Below are positions 34,259 to 47,638 of a stretch of DNA of 64,000 nt, in pieces; positions within the stretch are counted from its first letter, which is position 1; each line of letters starts with the position of its first letter. This DNA comes from Lunularia cruciata. Lineage: Eukaryota > Streptophyta > Marchantiopsida > Lunulariales > Lunulariaceae. The position numbers and the translations under genes are program-made. The stretch spans positions 52,542,593 through 52,606,592 of the forward strand of contig OX419759.1 in assembly GCA_948567375.1 (NCBI GenBank), in the 5' to 3' direction. The notes below the pieces were generated by a model. It made no database searches, was not told the origin of the DNA, and saw only the letters and a list, made by a program, of their open reading frames with translations.

Positions 34259-34959
34259 AAGGCAGCTTCAAATTTTGAAATTTGAAAGTGTAAAACCAAA
34301 GCACTCTATTCTTTCACATGACAATTTTTTATATTTGGGACCAGTAAACCCAGAACTCCTTACTTCCATGTGTCCATTATTTACAAAACCATCTGTTACA
34401 TTTGAATTCATTCTTAGCTTTGTATGCATGGCTCCTTAAACCCTATTTTTTTTTACATAATAATTTGTCCCGGATAAAATAAAATATCTCATATCAGGGT
34501 GATGCTTTTCTATGGACGATACTGGAATTGTGTGTGCCCTATTTGTGGGACACCCGAGCTTTCTTTTTCCAGGACCAGCCTGCAGTTATCTTCTATAGTT
34601 TTTTTGGACGGAAGCGTCGTATTGTTCCACTACGGATAATTTGTAATTTTTACACTATTCTCTATAACTATCAACAACTTTCACTCAAGTATGAAAATTT
34701 TCACTTTTCAATTTATGATTTTCATGTAGAATTTAAATTTTCATGAGGGTACACTCAGCTAGATCATTCTTACCTTCAAAACTAATACACTCATTGTTAG
34801 AATGGTCAATCTGAAAGTCATCAAGAAAAATCATGTCAAAACCATTTTTTAAACGAATAAGCTAAAGATATTTTTGTCTTTAAACAATTTTGTAATGGAA
34901 ATTTTCAAAAATATTGATATTTTCACTTTTTGTAATCTTATCAAACTGCTATAGTAATA

Positions 34960-35930
34960 ATTATGTGCAGCGCATTAGAACTTACTAATTGATTGTGTAA
35001 ACTCATACATTCGCAATCGCAACAGATTTGATCCTTGATTTCATAATTCAACGATATTCCAAGAGCCTCAGGATCTTTCGATGCCGTTATATTATTCATT
35101 GATCTTCAACTTGTGGCAATGTTTTTGACATTCAAATTCTAGACCCTCATGTTTGTGTATCAATATTGTCATTGTATACCGTCAAAATCTACATAGCTCT
35201 CATCTTGCGCGTGGGTACTATCAGATAACAAGTGGAGACATCCATGTCACTACTTCATTCTCTTATAACCCACCAAACCTTCGGCTGACGATGTACATTT
35301 ATATCAGACTTCTGTAGATAAAACGAGTGTAAAGTAGGAATACCAATCCATATGTAGATCAAAATTCACAACACATATTCCAGTAGATCAGCTGTGTTGC
35401 ACAGCTTTTTTAAGTTCTAATTTATATCAAAGATTCGTACTTAATTCAGTGATTGAGTGATTCATTTTGACTCTTTGAGAACTTTTTTGAGTGCTTCATG
35501 TACCCTATCTAAGCAACTTTTGAGTTAATGATATCAATCATTCATACTATTTGAGTTGGCCATTGTGTCATTCATTTTGACTTTTCGCGTGCTTGTTTGA
35601 GTGCTTCATTTGGATTTGGAAAGGCAACATTTGGATCGAGGGAACTCTACATGAAGTCACTGCGATTGGATATGATAGATTCTACAAATGAGAGTTTGAT
35701 GGACTCGGGTATAAACTCTAGATATGGGTCAGTTGTGTGATCGTTAAGCTAAAGTTCGCTTTGAAAACTTGCGGATGCTAGACTCCACATTGTAGACAGT
35801 AATATCCGGCCCTTTCAAATTGCGTTTAATGTGCCTGATGCACATGTTCCTTGCTATATGGTGATTTTTATTCTTTTTTCCTTATCTTTCTTATGTGATA
35901 CGTGTGGTTTGGTGGTGCGGAGTATAACAT
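34960..35930. repeat. Internally shortened family E copy (in M1)
   Basis: The ends match the long E copy (25880-28350). GCAATCGCAACAGATTTGAT to TTGATCTTCAACTTG corresponds to 25900-26000. CCCTCATGTTTGTGTAT corresponds to 26990. AACAAGTGGAGACATC corresponds to 27906. The TCCGGCCCTTTCAAAT block corresponds to 28169. The intervening gene-like sequence is missing or replaced. Confidence 0.55.
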
Positions 35931-36012
35931 ATCAGTAATGATCAAATTATATTATTTCTATAAGAAACAGGAAAATCTCATAAAGGTCCGATTCAGAAAT
36001 AAAAAAATATAA

Positions 36013-36400
36013 AAGAAAATGTCATAAAGTAGTTCTTTATTTGGAAAAAAGATCAAGAATGTAAATTTACGGATGTAGCGGAAGCGTGGGTGGTTTTAAC
36101 GGACTCGTTGGACTCGCGTACAGAATTCACATTACAAAAATTTCTCGTTGGGTACCGGTACATTGCCATGGCCATAATCTATTGAATAAGTATTAAGTAA
36201 ACAAGATATAATAATCAAATCGTATTTTACATAGTCATAATATCTATAAATCCAATCTCTTTTCAAAGATAATATATATGTATTATCTGTAGGGTTTCCA
36301 ATCTGCTTTTTAGTTGCATGGATACGTATCTTAAATTATAATCTTGTTGATTGAAATTCAAGGTAAATTCTCTCTCCGTATGTTAAATATGTCAACTGTT
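36013..36400 (+). repeat. Sequence shared with the tail of copy C
   Basis: This matches about 62330-62745, including GGATGTAGCGGAAGC and ACTCGTTGGACTCG. The copy C version has a 39-bp tandem duplication here. Confidence 0.8.
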
Positions 36401-37425
36401 TCTTATTTGAGAATTGTTATGGGTGGGAGCTCTTTTGGAGACATACTTGTAACCAATTTATTGGTCTATGCTCTACTTGTCTCCTCTTGCGATATCATTT
36501 CAATTTTCCTTGAATATTTGCAAGGAAAGAAGGTAGAGATGAATCTGGTGGCTCTAGTTTCTGAAAAGTGTTTGTGCTTTGATTTTTGGCATCCTTGCAT
36601 ATGATATAGTTACTCTTTGCCTTGATATTCTTCTCTTTCTTGACCTTGTCTGCACATGCTGATTCTCTTGGTCAAATCAAATCTCTTTCTCAATTAATGC
36701 AGTTGGTGTAGATCCAATTTCTTCAAAAGTTACACAATGTATGTTGTATCCACCTTTGTTGACGATGACATATGAACAAACCAAATCTATTGTCTTCATG
36801 ATGGTGGTCGAGGATAGTTAGTAACAACTTGCTCTAGTACTTTAAAATTCAAACATAGATTTATATAACAAGTTTTCTTTTGGGTTCCATCACTTTGGTG
36901 CACAATGCCTAAGAGCTCTAAAATTGTAAAAGGCTTCATGATTCAAATTCTATCTTGGTGGTATGATCCTTCACCACGGAAAAATACTAGCATTGGTCTC
37001 TTGGCAAATACCTTAATGAGACATATATAATAGGAAATAGCACTAGGAACCTTTTGAACCACAAACATTGATTCCTCTTTTTCTACAAAATATTCTTGTG
37101 TTACCCAAACAAGAACCTAATCAATCTTTTATACATGATATGATGGTAGAGTTGTTAAACACTTAGTATTGGCATGGCCTAGTATACAGCAGGTACTACA
37201 CCAAATTTATGTAGATGAGTATGAAGGTAATCTCATTCATTCGTTTCACAAACTATGTTGAATTTAAAGTAAGAAATTTTTAATGAGCTCCTCCAACTTA
37301 TTGTCCATTTTCTCAAAGGCCTGTGGAGCTACCATAAGTTTATCTCTTCCTTATCCTTTTTTCTCTCTTTGGTGCTCCCACTCATCTTAAGATGAAGATG
37401 ACCTTGACAAAGAGAAAGTTCTAGA
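36401..37425. other. No recognisable gene
   Basis: An 86-codon plus frame at 36344-36604 is hydrophobic and matches nothing I know. The rest may be decayed retroelement sequence on the minus strand, but no motif is clear enough to name. Confidence 0.35.
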
Positions 37426-40254
37426 AGAACTCAAATGAATGAAAAAATAGTAACCTTTGTGAAGACATCTTCTTCTTATTGCTTCTCCACCTTCCATTTA
37501 ACACCATTAGCTATTATCTAGATGTGGAAATTGGCATGATAATATTTTGAAGGATATTATATATGATGGTCTAAATGGATCAGATAGACATGTTACCAAA
37601 ATAGTACTTTAAGTAATAGTGTAGAGGTCTAAAACATACTAGAAACTTCAAAGCCAATTTTGGAGGCCTAAATGGCTGAATTAGGCCTCAAAGAATGGTC
37701 AACCCCCTTTCAATGATAGACATTGCGGCCATCAAGGGGAAATTGAAAGGGGTGGAGTTCACTGACATGTCACCAATCCATGTATCTGATTCAAGGTGCA
37801 ACTCCCTTTGAGTAGATACTCTTTGCCAAGGTGTTCCTTTGGGGTCTTGGCGGAATTTTGAGGCCGTTTGGGTTATGGGTTAAGTGAATATGAAGGCCGG
37901 GTTACTACTCAAGCCTTAAGCAGGCCTCACGTTTGAGATTTAAGAGGGTTGATCCAATTCTATTTGAGATTTAGTTCCACGTGGGAGGAACAACCTCAAC
38001 TCGTTCTAGTTTTCAACGTGGGAGGAACAACCTGAACTCGTTCTAGTTTTGTACTCTTTTTCTTAAGGCAATAAAATAGGGTGACTGCACTTGAGACGAG
38101 TGTCGATTAGGGTAACCCTTATTTGACGCTCTCCTCTATGTTGATCTCTTCCTTTTCCATCATGGATTTGTGATTCTTACTTTCAACCTGGAACCTTTAG
38201 AGATCGAGTGTATAGGTTTTGAAATTTCTATCAAAAGACAATCCATACATCCTTTTTGCTCTAAATTCCAAATGATGTAGCAACTGATAATTGGAAACAG
38301 AATAAGGGACTTTTCTCAAGGTCGAAGCGTGGTAGAGAGTATTACTTCATGTAAAAATATGAAACTTGGCATAAAAACATTCAGTTGCAATGAGACTTGA
38401 AATTAGAATATCTCTCACGATAAAAATTAAAACTTACTCTAATTGATAGTCTAAAAATATAAATAGGCAATGGCAACAATTTTGATCCTTGATTTTCATA
38501 ATTCAACTATATTCACGAGCTTCAGGACCTTTCAATGCCGTCATCTTTTTCATCGATCTTCAACTTGAAGGCACTTCCCTTGTGAAAGGTGCCAAAGGTT
38601 ATTGACCCCAGTTACGAGAAATGAAGATTTTGTTTTGAATGCCCCTTTCGTCCTGTCATGTTACCGACCGGGGATCAACGGGTTGTATTCTCGTTTATAT
38701 TACCATTTGCGGAAATATGAATTTCGGCTATGGCGACTGCCGAAGAAACGGATGTGCGATGCCGCGCAACGAGAGATTTGCACCATGGGAATCGAGCTCC
38801 ATGGTTCAAGGGGCCCGCATCTTCACTTTGGGGATGATGAACGCCGATACTCATATTGGGTGTGTTCGTGAAGGTCCGCTTGAATTCTCTGACAGAGTAC
38901 GTCAGTCCATATGAGGATGGGGTATTTATTGGATCCTTTGTAGACTCTATGGTAGAGGTCCCTATTCTGATTCAAATTTTGTTCTACATCTCTTGTTACG
39001 ATGTGATCACGTTGCAAACCGTTACCATCAGGTTGTTTCGTTTGAGTAGACGTTTGGGACAAACCGTCGATTTGGACTGAGAACTACATCAGCTGAACAA
39101 CTGAGATTGAGACTGATGCTGGTTAGTCTGAAATCGAACCCAATCTCATGAGAACGTACAATGAATGTCCCAAAGTTCAGACTTCATTAATTTCCATATC
39201 AACATGGAACCTTACATATTAAAACTTAACACCGATAGCATTTACAGATAAGATTGTTACTCATTTCTTCCCTGATGAGTAGATTGCCTCTTCAAAAGCA
39301 GCGGAGACTCCGTTATGCGGACCGGCCGGTGGATCATGCATAAACCTCCGAAATCCAGGAACTACAGAAGAATATCACGTTCTCCAACAGTAGAGTGGAA
39401 TTCAATATTTATCACGTTATCGCTTTCACAAATTTGATATGAGATCCTCGCTGATGTGGCATCCGCATCGTTTTGCGTTCTTTCTCTTGGCCCACACGGG
39501 CAATTGGAGCTTGTGGAAATTTTGTACGATCATATATTGATACGTGACAACCAACTTTTGCGAATTCCAGACCCTCATGTTTGGGTATCCATAATATAAT
39601 CGTATCATCCCGATACCGTTTCTATCTATACAGTTTGTTGCAGACCCACTTTGTAGCAAACCACGTATCTGAAGAAGCTCTCCATACCGTCTGGTATGGG
39701 TGTCGGTTTTCTCCCTAGCACCTTTCCTTATTTGAACGTGTATATCAATCTCAAGCTAGAGTCTTGATTGATCAGCGTAACTCGCCGTAGGCCATGATCT
39801 AGAAACTCTTTACCTGTAAAATCAACAATGATCATGCATTCCATCTGCACTTCGAAAGAACATTGAACAATCTAACAAGAGCTCGTTCACCAAAGCATAC
39901 GTTTGAAATGATCATGTGGACTGTCCTAGAAACGATTGTCTAGCTAGAACGGTATTTCTGGAGGCTGATGGTGATGACATTCACAAATGGCAGACTAAAG
40001 ATGTCACCTGTAAAGGTATTAGCCGATCTGATAGTACCAACGTCACTGTTGTCCAGGGCTGCAAGGATGTCATAATCTCTAGATCATCCACGATCGTTGC
40101 ATGCGCTGATACATAATCAGGTTTCTCAGCACCCGTATACTCCACCATCGTAGGAAGCTCCAGTACATAGTACATATGTCTAATCTGATCTATATGTATG
40201 TGAAGGCCGGCTTACCACGTAGGCCGTCCTAGACTTAACCAATGACTTCGATAA
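37426..40254 (+). repeat. 2.8-kb duplication, copy D2
   Basis: Partner of D1 (24889-27662). The coding-like patch is at 38602-38914 and starts a little earlier than in D1 because of a short extra segment. The minus frame at 39426-39659 (MRVWNSQKLVVTYQYM) and the block at 40175-39981 (EKPDYVSAHATIVDDLEIM) parallel the D1 gene-like pieces. It ends where a Copia-2 fragment begins. Confidence 0.92.
37979..38050. repeat. 37-bp tandem duplication unique to D2
   Basis: Two units with CGTGGGAGGAACAACCT, at 37980 and 38017, against one in D1, so it arose after the D duplication. Confidence 0.9.
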
Positions 40255-41225
40255 GGAGTTATGGACTAAACCAAAGTCCAAGACTTAGGTACATGAAATT
40301 TGGGTATAAACTCTAGTTTGGGTTTGTGGAAATGGGGTACATGAAATTGACTTAGGTACATGAAATTTGGCTCTAAACTTAAGTTTTGGACTTAACCAAA
40401 GTCTTGGACTAGACCAAAGTCCATGACTTTGGTACATGAAATTTGATTCTTTCATGTTGAAGCATGGATATAAAGGAACTGAAATGATTTTTGAGTGTAC
40501 CTCAAGAAGCTATGTGGACCTAGAGTATTTGATTTTATCATTTTGGTACTACATGTGGATGATATGTTGATTGCCATGGAGGTTATGGTTAAGGTGGAGA
40601 AATTGAAAGAAAAACTTGGTTAGGAGTTTGATATGAAGGATTTATCTTCTTCAAAGGTGGTGCTCGGGATTGAAATCCACCAGGATAAGAGCAAAGGAAA
40701 GTTATGGATATCTGAAAGGAGATATTTGGAAAAGTTACTTGCTCATTTTGGCATGGAAAATGCAAAACCAGTGAGCACTCCAATGGCAAGTCATTTAAGG
40801 ATATAGCTTGAGCAATGACCATCAAATGAGGAGGAGAGAAAATTAATGTCAAATATTCCTTATGAGTGCTATTTGGAGTTTAATGATGCTATGGTCTGCA
40901 CTAGACCAGACATCTCACATGCTTTGAGTATGGTGAGCATATACATGGCAAATCTAGAGAAACAACATGTATAAATTTTGATGTGGATAGTTTGTTACTT
41001 GAAAGGGACTATAAATATTGGCATTTTCTTTGATGTGTAGAAGGACCAAGAAGGAGAAATTATAGGGTATGTAGACTCTGATTTTGCAGGAGACTTGGAT
41101 AAGAGAAGGTCTGCAACATGATTTATTTTTACACTAGTGGTGCAGTAAGTTGGAAGTCTACTCTCTAATCTATTGTTGCTCTTTCTACTACAAATGCAGA
41201 ATATATGGCAACAACTGGGGCTACC
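40255..41225 (+). pseudogene. Copia-2-type RT C-terminus and RNase H fragment
   Basis: This starts with scrambled repeats of the LNQSPKxWYMKF region, then VDDMLIAMEVMVKVEKL, MKDLSSSKVVLGIEIHQDKS, ERRYLEKLLAHFGMENAKPV and TRPDISHALSMVSIYM. RNase H follows: IIGYVDSDFAGDLDKRRS (first catalytic Asp) and LSTTNAEYMA (second position Glu). Several in-frame stops (for example after EKLG and IFFDV) make it dead. It joins the R2 repeat at 41225 at the same point, GAGAAACACGGGATGCACAT, as in M1. Confidence 0.92.
40258..40445. repeat. Scrambled micro-amplification of an RT motif
   Basis: GGTACATGAAATT occurs four times within 190 bp, interleaved with variants of ACTAAACCAAAGTCCA. All derive from the RT stretch encoding LNQSPKLWYMKF, present once in Copia-2 at about 32090-32140. 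Confidence 0.85.
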
Positions 41226-43620
41226 AACGAGAAACACGGGATGCACATTTGCATAAGTTATACTGCAGCTATAGAGTTAGATTTCAGATTCATCACTACT
41301 CCCTTCCTCACAATAGGAAAGTTTTTCAATATAGAATTTCCCTTTTCCCTTTTCCATTTACCCTACCCTAAGACACTCAATAAACACTGCCAAATGTTGT
41401 GTTTACTTTTACTTCTTGTCTTTTTCCTTTCTCTTTGCAGCTCTGAACTTCATTTTTGTGGCAAATATCTTTCACTACAACTCCTCCTTTGCTCCAATTT
41501 TCTTTGGATGCAATATCTTCAAGCTTTGTTGTGTTTTTAAGTCTTCAATTTCCTCCCCTTTTGCTAGGCTAGTGGCCTCAATTTTTGCAAGTCTTATCCT
41601 AGTCCTTGTATCCATTACCTCCTTCCACATATTTCTATGGTTGTCAAAATTATGTGCAAATTCAAATGCAAACTCTGCATTTGAATTTGCAACACTTCTT
41701 GACATTTTCCTCCTCTTCCAAAACTCACCCTCCGCTTCCTTCACCCCTTGCCTTAAATTATTCTCCTTTAGAAATATCAGATTTTGCTGCTTGGTGGGTC
41801 TACCTCTCCTAGATGAATCATCATTTACTTCATCTATTAACCCTTAATTGGACCTCCATGGAATTGAGACGGCAATGAGTCAAACTCAAAGGGATTCATA
41901 TTCTCATCCTCTAGCTCATCTACCATAGGTAAGGCATGGGTAGTCTCCTTTGGCTAGTGTCGTCCTTGGATACATAGAACTGAAAGCTGATATTGAGTAT
42001 TATGAGATGTGAAGCTATCCTCATCTTTTTAAAAACTCCCAAGAAACAACATAGCCTCCAACCTCCAAGACTCCTACTTCATCTCCTTATTGCACGCTTG
42101 CAAAATCATTAACAAAGCTATCCTCTCCAACACTTATATTTGCATCTACATCAATATTGGTACTCTTGTCCTCAATTCCCATGGTAATTTCAACAATATC
42201 ATTCTCATCTCCAAGATCCATATTTCAAAATGAGGGAGGGAATATATTTCCTTTCCCCCAAAACATGATATCCATTCGATAGCAATGAGGACAACACATT
42301 CAATTGTTGTAGGAACACCCCGGTATCTTCGCAGGGAAATATACACCTCAAAATTTTAAATTGTGTTTCTCTTGGTTCCCTGGCTTGGGTAAATCTGCCT
42401 TCCCATGATCACCCGGATCTTACCTGATGATGGAGCTCCGCAGCTCTACAATGTGTTTCTCAAAAAGTTTGACTTTGTCGTCTCTTGGTTCTTGTGCTTG
42501 GGTGAGTCCCGAAAGGAACAGCCAAAAAGTATAAAAGAAAGGAAAAAGGAAAAGCCAACAACAAAAAGAAAATACAAGAGCACCATGAAGTGCAGATGGA
42601 GAGTACAGGCCTGAGACCCAAACAAAACCTGCTAAAAACTGAGATCCACACAAAAAGTTATCGTACAATATGTTGAGAATATCCTAGATGAACTGCTACT
42701 AGATGAACTCAATGTCAATGACCAACCCTCATTTGATTTCCATTTCAGTGATCTCTCCCCTATGCACTTCTCCCTCCAGTCTCTTGCACACATCTTGGTT
42801 TATTTTGCACCCTTCATAGTCTTGGGAAACCCAATACCTAAAGTCATCAAATGATTGGCATATACAAGAATGTTGTGCTCTTTTTCACCACCTGCTTCCC
42901 ATCATCTCCCCTAGGTATTTGTCTAAAGTGCTCTGAACCCTTGATGTTGTCAAAAAAATGCATATAGTGATGAGGAATCATGCAAAACCAATCATCAAAT
43001 TGCTGCTACTGCTTTGTTTATTGGAAAAGATTTGCTTGCGGGCTTCAGGAATTTTATCTACATATCCTCTACATCTCATCATAGGAGAAGGCACAATCCT
43101 TGGAGGATTCAACAGAGGGAGCTTATTTAGAGGACAAAGCATACAAGACCAGTTATTCATGGAAGGAGGATGCACTACTAATACCATTCTCAAAAGACTT
43201 AGAAATCTCAAGTTTGGACTAACATTTTAAGGAATTTGGACAGTATGATGGATAAGAATGTGCACTCAATGATAAAGATTCAGTATGATCTAGACTGTTT
43301 TCTAAACATTTACATGTGTTTGGATGAGCTACAAAAAAAATTGGAGCATAAATAACCATCTATAAATTGCTATATATATAGTTGAACCAATTCTATGCAA
43401 TCAAAGTATCAAGATTAAAATCTGCAAAGTTGGCACACATATGCACAAAATCAGCAACAAGAACATCCTTAATTTCTTGATATGCAGGCCAAAGGTGTCT
43501 CTATTCTTTGAACATGGCTGATTGCAAATTGAACCTGTAGCTGTGGAAAAAACTACTTTGGCTTCTGAATTTGAATCTCAATTTCACTTGCAAGAGGAGA
43601 AAATCTTTAATGAAAGGGTA
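41225..43620 (-). repeat. R2 repeat (in M2)
   Basis: Minus-strand remnants include EGEFWKRRKMSRSVA, MWKEVMDTRTRIRLAKIEAT and a continuing basic tail with HPKKIGAKEEL. The Cys-rich part is split by the insertion at 42303-42716. Confidence 0.6.
42303..42716. other. About 410-bp insertion inside R2
   Basis: The other R2 copies run straight from ATTCAATTTATT to GTCAATGACCAACC; here unrelated sequence separates the two halves. Its edges carry TCAAT on both sides, a possible 5-bp target duplication, though the flank is not perfectly restored. It holds two diverged copies of a CTCTTGGTT...GCTTGGGT motif (42367 and 42481). It could be a small non-autonomous element or solo LTR. Confidence 0.6.
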
Positions 43621-45361
43621 AAGGCATCTTTAAATTTTGAAATTTGAAAGTGTAAAACCAAAGCACTCTATTCTTTCACATGACAATTTTTTATATTTGG
43701 GACCAGTAAACCCAGAACTCCTTACTTCCATGTGTCCATTATTTACAAAACCATCTGTTACATTTGAATTCATTCTTAGCTTTGTATGCATGACTCCTTA
43801 AACCCCATTTTTTTTTACATAATCCTTTGTCCTGGATAGAATAAAATATCTCATATCAGGGTGATGCTTTTCTATGGACGGTACTGGAATTGTGTGTGCC
43901 CTATGTGCGGGACACCCTAGCTTTCTTTTTCAGGACCAGCATGCAGTTATCTTCTATAATTTTTTTCAACGGAAGCGTCGTATTGTTCCACTATTCTCTA
44001 TAACTATCAACAACTTTCACTCAAGTATGGAAATTTTCACTTTTCAATTTATGATTTTCATATAGAATTTAAATTTTCATAAGTGTACACTCAGCTAGAT
44101 CATTCTCGCCTTCAAAACTAATACACTCATTATTAAAATGGTCAATCTGAAAGTCATCAAGAAAAATTATGCCAAAACTATTTTTTAAACTAATAAGCTA
44201 AAGAATTTTTTTTTCTTAAAAACATTTTGTAATGGAAAATTTCAAAAATATTGATATTTTCATTTTTTGTAATCTTATCGAACTGCTGTAGTAATAATTA
44301 TGTGCATCGCAATAGAACTTACTAACTGATTGTGTAAAAACATACATTCGCAATCGCAACAGATATGATGCTTGATTTTCATAATTCAAAGATATTCCAG
44401 GAGCCTCAGGACCTTTCAATGCGGTTATATTATTCATCGAGATCTTCAACTTGTGGCAATGTTTTAGACCATAGATTGAGACGTGACTGACGTTAATTCG
44501 AATTCTAGACCCTCATGTTTGTGTATCAATATTGTAATTGTATACCGTCAAAATCTACATAGCTCTCATCTTACGCGTGGGTACTATCAGATAACAAGTG
44601 GAGACATCCATGTCACTACATTCTCTTATAACCCACCAAACCTTCGGCTGACGATGTACATTTATATCAAACTTCTGTAGATAAAACGAGTGTAAAGTAG
44701 GAATACCAATCCATATGTAGATCAAAATTCACAACACATATTCCAGAAGATCAGTTGTGTTGCACAGCTTTCGTAAGCTGTAATTTATATCGAAGATTCT
44801 TACTTAATTCTGTGATTGAGTGATTCATTTTGACTATCTAAGCAACTTCTGAGTTAATGATATCAATCATTCGTACTATTTGAGTTGACCATTGTGTCAT
44901 TCATTTCGACTCTTCGCGTGCTTGTTTGAGTGCTTCCTTGACCCTTTTAAAGGCAATTTTTGAATCGAGTGAATCATGAAGTCACTGCGATTGGATATAA
45001 TAGATTCTACAAATGAGAGTTTGATGGACTCGGGTATAAACTCTAGATATGAGTCAGTTGTGTGAACGTTAAGTTAAAGTTCGCTTTGAAAACTTGCGGA
45101 TGCTAGACTCCACATTGTAGACAGTAATATCCTGCCCTTCCAAATCGCGTTTAATGGGCCGGATGTACCTGTTCCATGCTATGTGATGATTTTTATTCTT
45201 TTTTCCTTGTCTTTCTTATGTGATACGTGTGGTTTGGTGGTGTGGAGTATAACATATCAGTAATGATCAAATTATATTATTTCTATAAGAAACAGGAAAA
45301 TCTCATAAAGGTCCGATTCAGAAAAAAAAAATTATAAATGGAAGTTTACAAATGTAAAGGA

Positions 45362-46651
45362 AACATATGAGCAAGAGATATCTCAATCTTTTTCTCATCA
45401 GACTTTAGATTCTATACCAAGATGGTTTACAGGATTGGATGGTGACATGTTTCGGGGCAATATTCATAGAGTCGATGATGGAAAACCTCGATCTTGTCGT
45501 CCTTCTAGTGTTTACTTATGAGTTAATCTAGGATCTGATAATCTATGTAATTTTACAGCCGGAGTATAATCCAATTTTGCTCATGGCTTCAAGATAGAGT
45601 TGTGGAACCCATTTGTCAGAAAGTGAAAGAACTAAATGACAAAATTACAACAAATTGGGTAGAAGAGTGGAAGTATGGAGTTTTTAAGGACCAAAGGACT
45701 TTGGGGAATGCAGTAAAGGAGAGCATACTATGGTTGGAGAGAGGAGTTGATAGGCTATAGTTTTGAGTCTAGAATTGAGTAATTTGAGGCAAATTTTGGA
45801 GAGATATCATTTATTGGATCAAGGGGGTAAAATTCATACCGAGGAGCACAAGATAGAAAATTTGGAGATCAATGTGAAAATTTTTATGATCTATTAAAAA
45901 GGTTGGAGAGTAGAAAAAATGTTTAAAGTGCTGAGCTCAAGAAAGTTTAGGGTTTAATCTATCTCAAATCAGATCTGGTCAATTGAAGTTGGAGCTCTCA
46001 AAAGTGAGGTGTTGGAGATGAGATGCTAATCAAATTCAAAACTTTGGTCACTCCTTAAGTTGTTGTTTGAATTATCTCATAAAAATTTCCAGTATTGTTT
46101 GTAATTAGGGCTTGTACTTATTTACAAAGGTTTCATATGAAGTTCTCAAATTGATAATTTAGTGTCTTGGATCAAGCATACTTGGGTTTAAAGAGTTCAA
46201 AATTAAACTCACTCAAGAAATGATTCATATCTAGAGTTGGGGTAAGATAAGGTCTGTATAGCATTTCATAAGCTTGGTAGAGCATTTCTATCTTGTATCA
46301 TGATTGAGTGTCAATCCTAATATTTGTGTGATTATGATTGAGTATTTTAGATTGCTGGAGCATTTTTTAGTATAAATTGTTTCTCTGATCTAGAAATGTG
46401 GGGAAAGTTTTCAAGAACCAAAAGACATCTCTAAATTAAGGACTCTGAAATCAGGGTGGAAATTACAAAAAAAGAGTCAAAGTTTGAGAGCTTGTCAAGT
46501 TAGCTATAGTGATCATATTGTAGCTTATTTTCTATGATTGGAAAGCCTATCTTATAGGCTTTCAATTGAATTATAGAGCTTTTGAATCCAAGTCACAAAT
46601 GGAAAGTTGCACCCATTTGATTTACATAGGACTTTCCCATCATAAAGACTT
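45362..46651 (+). repeat. Repeat family R3, copy 3
   Basis: This matches 23297-24608; the first 160 bp of that copy are absent. Landmarks are AGACTTTAGATTCTATACCA at 45401 and the terminal GATTTACATAGGACTTT. Confidence 0.85.
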
Positions 46652-47638
46652 TGAAGTTTCCCATTTGGATTAGCAATTGGTTGAAATTTGAAATATAGAT
46701 AAGAGGAGGCTTGGAGTACAAGTTGAAATTGGCTTGAGGATAAAGCAAGAAGGCTATGAAGCTCATTTCCAACAAAAGCACAAAGAGTTCTTGTTGAATT
46801 TTTGTAATTGGATAGTCTCCATGCTCGCATGCTTGTTTGTACACCTAGTTGGTTTAGATTGGTATGCGGGCATTGCGCTTAGGTTCTTTCCTTGTAGGAG
46901 TGATTTTTATTTCTCCTTGGTTATGCTAGAAGGGATGACAAATAAACTAAGAGTGGGTGGTATGATGATAGGTTAGGTTGCCCATTACTATCCTACTTGA
47001 CAGCAAAAATACCAAAACCTAGAGTGAAGAGTTCTCTTGGTTGGTTGTGTATATCTAGAAGAGAAACATCTAAGGGAAGAGAGACACCTGACATTTGTGG
47101 CATGGGCTACAAAGGAGGCTGTTGCCACAATAAGTCCATTGATTAGGGTAGATAGGAAACTATATTAAGGTTAACCTAAACTATTTAAAGCGGAATGTCC
47201 CCTCTTGTGAGGTCAATCTTTTGAGCCCAAATATGTGAAAGTGGAGGATTCCCCCAAAAGAAATTTGAAATACAAATAAGAAGAAGCCTTAACAAAGGTG
47301 TGTTATTTTTACCCACATGAGAGGTTGATCACTGTAAATATGGGAATTGGTTGCCCTTTTCCCGGTGGGATTGTAACATTTCTCTTCACCTGAAGGTAGA
47401 TGGGGCCAAGCTTAATATAAAAACCATAAAAGTCCTATTCTAACTTGGTGAATAATGTGAACAAGTAAGTGCATTCTCTTGAAAGTTATGTGGTTTGTGT
47501 TATAAATCAGTGATCCTTGGTTACTCATCTCACTTATCATGTAAGAAAGAGGTTGTATTGGGAACTTACACTTAAGATTTGTTGCCTAATTACTAAGTGA
47601 CATACCACATAGGCAGAATGGTTTGTGTGGGTGACAAA
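46652..47638. other. No recognisable gene
   Basis: An 80-codon plus frame at 46734-46976 (VSMLACLFVHLVGLDWYAGI) is hydrophobic and unidentified. Opposing frames of 83 and 92 codons overlap it at 46552-46844. At 47410-47440 there is a TATA-like TTAATATAAAAACC without further support. Confidence 0.35.

Larger units (their letters stand above)
32090..36012 (+). repeat. Duplication M1
   Basis: This is collinear with M2 (40260-45335): RT tail, R2 repeat, AT-rich spacer with the GTGATGCTTTTCTATGGACG block, and a short family E derivative. M1 lacks the 650-bp RT/RNase H piece and a 410-bp insertion that M2 has. The shared order shows the composite formed once and was then copied. Confidence 0.85.
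40260..45335 (+). repeat. Duplication M2
   Basis: Collinear with M1 (32090-36012). It contains the RT/RNase H fragment, an R2 copy with a 410-bp insertion, the spacer and a shortened E copy (about 44300-45260), and ends at the TCCGATTCAGAAA block, where an R3 repeat follows. Confidence 0.85.

Noticed and set aside
36600-37425. Possible Ty3/gypsy remnant on the minus strand
   Set aside because: A few phrases looked similar, but no catalytic motif of RT, RNase H or integrase could be found.
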